This document shows, in pieces, positions 58,971 to 64,000 of a stretch of 64,000 nucleotides of DNA; positions within the stretch are counted from its first letter, which is position 1, and every line of letters starts with the position of its first letter. This DNA comes from Pseudorhodobacter antarcticus (lineage in GTDB: Bacteria > Pseudomonadota > Alphaproteobacteria > Rhodobacterales > Rhodobacteraceae). Under the pieces are notes generated by a model. It did no database searches. It was not told the origin of the DNA and was given only the letters and a program-made list of their open reading frames with translations. The stretch spans positions 1-64,000 of the forward strand of contig CAMAYO010000002.1 of NCBI GenBank assembly GCA_945862465.1, read 5' to 3'. A program made the position numbers and the translations under genes.

Positions 58971-60137
58971 TCAATCCTTCAGGCTTTCTTCGCGCAGGCC
59001 ATCGGCCAGCAGGTTCAGCCCCAAAACAAGGCTCATCAATGCCAGCGCAGGCACGACGGCAGGGTGGGGCACCATCGACAGCAACTTGCGACCGGCATTG
59101 ATCGTTGACCCCCAATCAGGGCTTTCGGGCGTAACCCCTAGGCCAAAAAAGCCCAGCGTGCCCAAAAGGATCGTCGTATAACCAATGCGCAAACAGTAAT
59201 CGACGATCAGGGGGCCACGCGCGTTGGGCAAAATCTCCCACAGCATGATGTACCACCCCTTTTCGCCGCGCGTTTGCCCCGCCGCCACATAGTCGCGCGA
59301 TTTGATATCCATCACGATGCCGCGCACGATGCGAAATACCGTGGGCGCGTTGACGAAGACGACCGAAACAAAGACGTTGAGCAGGTTCGGATCCATCCCC
59401 CAAACGCCCAGTGGGTCGGCGTTAAAGGCCAAGCCCGAATAGGCCCACAGGCCCAAAACCAGCGTGATGCCGACATAAAGGTTGCGCTTGTTCGGGCTGG
59501 TGTGAAAGCGCGACTGAAACAAGATCGCAAAGAACGCGATGGGGATCAGGAACAACACCGCCGCCAAGACCACCGGAATGCCGGTGTTGCGAATTTCGGG
59601 TGTCACCAGCAGGTAGAACAACAAGATCACCGGAAAGGCCAAAACAAGGTTCGCCAGAAACGACAACCCCGTATCCAAGCGCCCGCCGATATAGCCCGCA
59701 GGCAAGCCCAGCGTGATGCCCACCAAGAAGGCAAAGGTCGTGGCCGCAGGCGCAATGATCAACACCTGCCGCGCGCCCATCACCATGCGCGAAAACACAT
59801 CGCGCGCAAGGTGATCGCCGCCCAAAAGGAACCACTTATACTGCCCCTCAGCCCCTTCTGGCACCACAGCACCGGGCAGGGGGTTCTTGACCGAGCCCAA
59901 CTGCGCCAAAGGATCGAAGGTCATGATGACATTGGCAAAAAGGGCGGTGAAAACCCAAAACATCACCAGCGCAAAGCCTACGATCGCCACGGGGCTGTCA
60001 AACAGCTTGCCATAAAGCCCCAAGCTCCGCTTGAAGCGGAACGACAGCGCAAAGGTCACGGTCAGCGCGACCCATACGGGCCAGAACTGCTTTGCCATCA
60101 GCCCGAAGATTGCGGCCCAAGATAAAGGTTCACTCAT
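58971..60137 (-). CDS. ABC transporter permease (DppC-like)
   Basis: LGGDHLARDVFSRMVMGARQVLI; EKGWYIMLWEILPNARGPLIVDY EAA loop; alternative start at 60173. Confidence 0.93.
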   Translation of the reverse strand: MSEPLSWAAIFGLMAKQFWPVWVALTVTFALSFRFKRSLGLYGKLFDSPVAIVGFALVMFWVFTALFANVIMTFDPLAQLGSVKNPLPGAVVPEGAEGQYKWFLLGGDHLARDVFSRMVMGARQVLIIAPAATTFAFLVGITLGLPAGYIGGRLDTGLSFLANLVLAFPVILLFYLLVTPEIRNTGIPVVLAAVLFLIPIAFFAILFQSRFHTSPNKRNLYVGITLVLGLWAYSGLAFNADPLGVWGMDPNLLNVFVSVVFVNAPTVFRIVRGIVMDIKSRDYVAAGQTRGEKGWYIMLWEILPNARGPLIVDYCLRIGYTTILLGTLGFFGLGVTPESPDWGSTINAGRKLLSMVPHPAVVPALALMSLVLGLNLLADGLREESLKD

Positions 60138-60138
60138 A

Positions 60139-61224
60139 TCAGCCCAGCCGGATTCGGGGATTAAGGAAGACATAGCCGATGTCAGAGATCAGCTGTGTCA
60201 CAAGCACGAAGATCACGGCCACCACAGAGGCGCCCAACAACATCTCGATGTCGTTGTTGCCGGCGGCGGTGACAAGCATCCAGCCGAAGCCTTTGTAGTT
60301 GAACAGCGTTTCCACGATCACCACGCCATTGAGAAGATAGGGAAACTGCAACATGATCACCGTGAAGGGCGCAATCATCGCATTGCGCAGCGCATGGCGC
60401 AGCACGACTTGGCGGAACCCCACGCCCTTAAGCCGCGCGGTGCGGATATATTGCTGCGTCATCACCTCTGTCATCGAAGCGCGGGTCATGCGGGCAATAT
60501 AGCCCACGCCGTAAAGCGCAATCGTGGCCACCGGCAGGCCAAAATTCCAAAAGGTTATGTTATCCATGGCCGAAGTTGCCGTGCCCATGAACAGTGTCTT
60601 ACTGCCAATCCAACCCCATTCCGCCAACAAGGGCGACAGGCCCGTGGCGGGTGAGGCGAGCAGCACCACCAAAATCACGCCCGACACATATTCTGGTGTG
60701 GCGCTTGTGGCGATGGAAAAGGTCGACAGCACACGGTCGGTGCGCGAGCCTTCACGCATCCCTGCCAAAACGCCGATCAGCAGCGCCACAGGCACCATCA
60801 CCAGCATCACGGCCAACATCAGCCAGCCTGTGGCCGCCATTGATTTGCCCAGAGAAAACAGAACCGTCTTCTTGAAAACGGTCGATACGCCCCAGTTGCC
60901 CTGAAAAACGCCGCAAAACTTCGGTGCCATCGCGGGATCGTCGCGCTGCCCGATGCACTTGCCGCGCGTCACCCCTTTTTCGTCGGTGATCACCCAACCC
61001 GGTGCGGCACCCAGCCATTCGGCATAGCGATAAAACACCGACCCGTTGTGGCCATGCTCTTCCAACCACGACGCCACGGCCGCATCCGTCATGCGGACCG
61101 ACCCTTCTGACCGTGCCAGTTTTTCCAAATTCGGCGGCAGATTGGTGAGAAAGAAAACGACAAAGGTCAACACCAAAGCCGTCACCAGCATCACGCCCAG
61201 ACGCCGGATCACGAATGCGAGCAT
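60139..61224 (-). CDS. ABC transporter permease (DppB-like)
   Basis: YIARMTRASMTEVMTQQYIRTARLKGVGFRQVVLRHALRNAM; GWMLVTAAGNNDIEMLLGA. Confidence 0.94.
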   Translation of the reverse strand: MLAFVIRRLGVMLVTALVLTFVVFFLTNLPPNLEKLARSEGSVRMTDAAVASWLEEHGHNGSVFYRYAEWLGAAPGWVITDEKGVTRGKCIGQRDDPAMAPKFCGVFQGNWGVSTVFKKTVLFSLGKSMAATGWLMLAVMLVMVPVALLIGVLAGMREGSRTDRVLSTFSIATSATPEYVSGVILVVLLASPATGLSPLLAEWGWIGSKTLFMGTATSAMDNITFWNFGLPVATIALYGVGYIARMTRASMTEVMTQQYIRTARLKGVGFRQVVLRHALRNAMIAPFTVIMLQFPYLLNGVVIVETLFNYKGFGWMLVTAAGNNDIEMLLGASVVAVIFVLVTQLISDIGYVFLNPRIRLG

Positions 61225-61265
61225 GAAAGCTTCCTACGTGCCAGACAGGCCCAAAGGGCCAGAAT

Positions 61266-61302
61266 GAAAAAAGGCGGGAGCGCTGCTGCCAGCGCTCCCG
61301 CC
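61266..61302 (-). terminator. terminator-like hairpin between solute-binding protein gene and dppB-like permease
   Basis: GGCGGGAGCGCT-GCTGCC-AGCGCTCCCGCC 12-bp stem, T-run on minus strand. Confidence 0.85.
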
Positions 61303-61315
61303 CCGATTTAATCGC

Positions 61316-63013
61316 TTATGCCAGCGACCACAGGTAGTGGTGATGCTCCATCGACGGGTGCATCACAGCGCCCACAACATTCGGCTTGGTGTGGCGATAG
61401 AGCGAGCGCCAGTAGGGCTGAATGATGTAGCCTTCGTCCTGCAGGATCTTTTCCAAGATCGCTGCCTGCTCGCGGCGCTTTTCGCCGTCTGCAAGGGCCA
61501 AAGCTGCGGTCATGGCAGCGTCAAAGTCGGCATTCGCCATGCCGGTTTCGTTCCAAGAACCGGTCGAGGTGTAGGCATACTGCATGTTCTGCACTGCCAG
61601 CGGGCGGTGGTTCCAGGTGGTCGACGAGAAGGGATACTTCTGCCAATCATTCCAGAAGGTCGAACCTGGCATAACGGTGCGCTTCACATTCACGCCCGCT
61701 TTACGCAGTTCATCAGCAACGGCGTCAGAGGTATCCAGTTCAAAGCCGCCATCCAGCGAGATGAACTCGAACTCGGCATCGGCCAGATTGTGCTTGGCCA
61801 GAACGTCTTTGACGCCTGCTTTGTCGAAGGTCTGCGCATCAAGTTTGGCATATTCGGGGTGAACCGGGCAAGCATGATGGTTTTCAGCCGTGGTGCCAAG
61901 ACCATTATAGCCCAACTGTAGTACAACGGCCGGGTCAACCGCGCGCTGCAGGGCAGAGCGGACTTCTTTTTCTTTGTACAAATCCGACGTGGCTGAGTTA
62001 AAGCGGCACACGATGGTCGAGGCGGTGACGGCTTCGTACTTGGTCCAGCCCAAGGTGTTCAGCTGTTCGATGAATTCGCCGGTCGATTCGTAGTTCATGT
62101 CAATCTCGTCCGAGTTGGCGAGGCTGACCATGACTGAAGGATCGGTACCAAAGTCGACGTAGTGAATTTCGTCCAAGGGCGCAACGCCGCCCCACCACTT
62201 GTGGCTTTCGGGGGCGCGCACGATGGTCATCTTCTGGCCGACCGACATTTCGCCCGGAACATAGGGGCCGGTGCCGATGCCATTCACGGCAGGATCATCA
62301 CCGTCTTTGAAGGACGAGTGCACGATTGCCGCCGGATAGTCAGAGATAGCAGCCACAACCGCGATGTCAGAGATCGACATCTTCAGCTCAACTGTGTGGT
62401 CATCGATCTTCACAACCGACCCGTCGCGCAGCTTGGTGACCATAACGGGATTGCCCGCTTCGTCATTCACAGCAGCACCGGCAGCGTCAACCTTGGCGAC
62501 CATTTCGGTCAGGCCGGGGAAGCGCGACGCCATAGCGTTGCCGTCCACCGAGCCGTCAGCCCAACGGGTGAAGTTGAAGATCACGTCGTCTGCGGTGAAG
62601 GCATCGCCGTTGTTCCAGGTAACGCCCTGACGCACTTTCATCGTGTAGCCCGTCGCATCCGCGTTGGCTTCCCACGATTCCAGCAAACGGCCTTCGAACG
62701 AGCCGTCAGGGTTGTACTGAACCAGATATTCCAGCCAGCCGCGGTAAACGTTCGCAATCTGCGGCCAATCTGCCAAGCGAGGATCTTTCATCGCTTTGGT
62801 TTCCATGGCAACGCGAACAACGCCGCCCACCTTGACGTCTGCGGCCATAGCCGGGGCATCCAAGCCCAAAAGGCCATAGGCAGCCACTGCTGACACACCC
62901 AAAGCGGTGGTGCGGGTCAGGAACTCACGGCGGCTCAGTTCGCCGGCCTTCACTTCGGCCAGGTGCATCGAAGCACCCGGATGCAAAGCGTCGATCCTTG
63001 TCATATCGTTCAT
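61316..63013 (-). CDS. family 5 ABC transporter substrate-binding protein with Tat-type signal
   Basis: [14 protein letters not shown] twin-arginine motif; SBP_bac_5 domain; 565 aa. Confidence 0.94.
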   Translation of the reverse strand: MNDMTRIDALHPGASMHLAEVKAGELSRREFLTRTTALGVSAVAAYGLLGLDAPAMAADVKVGGVVRVAMETKAMKDPRLADWPQIANVYRGWLEYLVQYNPDGSFEGRLLESWEANADATGYTMKVRQGVTWNNGDAFTADDVIFNFTRWADGSVDGNAMASRFPGLTEMVAKVDAAGAAVNDEAGNPVMVTKLRDGSVVKIDDHTVELKMSISDIAVVAAISDYPAAIVHSSFKDGDDPAVNGIGTGPYVPGEMSVGQKMTIVRAPESHKWWGGVAPLDEIHYVDFGTDPSVMVSLANSDEIDMNYESTGEFIEQLNTLGWTKYEAVTASTIVCRFNSATSDLYKEKEVRSALQRAVDPAVVLQLGYNGLGTTAENHHACPVHPEYAKLDAQTFDKAGVKDVLAKHNLADAEFEFISLDGGFELDTSDAVADELRKAGVNVKRTVMPGSTFWNDWQKYPFSSTTWNHRPLAVQNMQYAYTSTGSWNETGMANADFDAAMTAALALADGEKRREQAAILEKILQDEGYIIQPYWRSLYRHTKPNVVGAVMHPSMEHHHYLWSLA

Positions 63014-63337
63014 GGTCGTCTCCCTGTCGGGCTATTGCCCTAGTTATCGTTTGTCAGCGGCACCGCTTGCGCGCGCTGATCCGGCGAACCGGTGTGGCTG
63101 GCGCGGTGCACGTGCTCACCCGCCTATTCCGCATCTTTTCGGGGTCTGCGTCAACGCTTGGATTCGTCACCCCCTATAACGTTTGCGACAAGAACGCGCC
63201 GCTTTGCGCAGTTGCTGCGCTGCGGCATAAGAAAGGTTGGGGTTTGTGGCCGATCGTGCGGCCGCAAACGTGAGATTCATTCTTGGAAATTTCCGCTTAA
63301 ACGGATGTTTGCAGTCCGGCTCTTGGACGCGAATCGC

Positions 63338-64000
63338 TTACAGATTGCGGCGAAACTCGCGCGGCGAGCTGCCGGTGCGGTTCTGGAACGCTCGGGTGAA
63401 ATAGGCGGCCGAGGTGAAGCCAAGGCTGGTGCCGATGACGTTTATGCGAAGTTTCGTTTCCGCCAAAAGCTTGCGTGCCTCAAATATCCGGCGGTCTTGC
63501 AGCAAATCTATCGCCGAACGGCTGCAGGTTTGTCGGCAGCAGCGCGTCAAATGGGTGGGCGTCACCCCCAATTCTGCCGCAAGCAACCCAACCCCCACAC
63601 CAGAGCGAAACTTCTCTTCCATCAAGGCGGTAAAGCGCGCGACCAACCGCCGCGCGGCATCGTTCTTTTGGCCTTCTTCGCCCAATCGCAGGACTTGGCG
63701 TTCAATCCAAACCGACAGAAGGGCAATATAGGCCTGAGCGGCCCGCAGATTGCCCGCTTGGTCGCTGTCCAATTCGCGTTGAATTGCGTCGAGCATGGTG
63801 TTCAACTCTTGTTGCACATGCACTTCGCGAATGCGCAGGTGCACCGGTATCCGCGGCAAATCTTGGTCGGCACCCTGGCCGAAAAATACAGCCATGCCAT
63901 AAACTTGCGCGCCGACCTCAAAGCCGTGCATCACGCCTTTTGGAATGAATATGCCGTTGTGGGCCGTATAGCCACGGGTTTGCCCTGCGATGGTGATGCG
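63338..64000 (-). CDS. AraC-family regulator with N-terminal cupin-like sensor, truncated by window edge
   Basis: C-terminal HTH FEARKLLAETKLRINVIGTSLGFTSAAYFTRAFQNRTGSSPREFR; upstream reading GIFIPKGVMHGFEV continues beyond 64000. Confidence 0.88.
   Translation of the reverse strand, partial: RITIAGQTRGYTAHNGIFIPKGVMHGFEVGAQVYGMAVFFGQGADQDLPRIPVHLRIREVHVQQELNTMLDAIQRELDSDQAGNLRAAQAYIALLSVWIERQVLRLGEEGQKNDAARRLVARFTALMEEKFRSGVGVGLLAAELGVTPTHLTRCCRQTCSRSAIDLLQDRRIFEARKLLAETKLRINVIGTSLGFTSAAYFTRAFQNRTGSSPREFRRNL

Overview
The window is a high-GC chromosomal segment whose gene content and synteny fit the order Rhodobacterales (family Rhodobacteraceae). It is mostly conserved housekeeping genes: glnB-glnA, tig, rpsF-rpsR-rplI, fabD-fabG-acpP, fabF-mltG, cysE, pdhA-pdhB-pdhC, rpsB-tsf, psuK-psuG, tpiA, ssb and a dipeptide-type ABC transporter. 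A complete RcGTA-type gene transfer agent structural cluster (g1-g15, about 23.8-37.8 kb) sits between mltG and cysE. Other notable content is a strong DddP-type DMSP lyase candidate next to purB, a TetR-controlled RND efflux operon with a perfect palindromic operator, an NtrC-type site upstream of glnB, and tRNA-Leu(UAG) fused closely to tig. The less obvious signals are non-coding. (1) Three terminator-like hairpins punctuate the GTA cluster: after a consensus-like promoter but before g1, between terminase and portal, and directly after the major capsid gene. (2) A promoter plus intrinsic terminator defines a candidate small RNA of about 77 nt at 46.75 kb. (3) A 33-nt intergenic motif occurs twice (31/33 identical), once inside the GTA cluster. 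(4) A multi-hairpin leader lies upstream of acpP. (5) A nested inverted repeat lies between fabD and fabG. All calls come from reading the sequence and the supplied ORF track; no database search was run.
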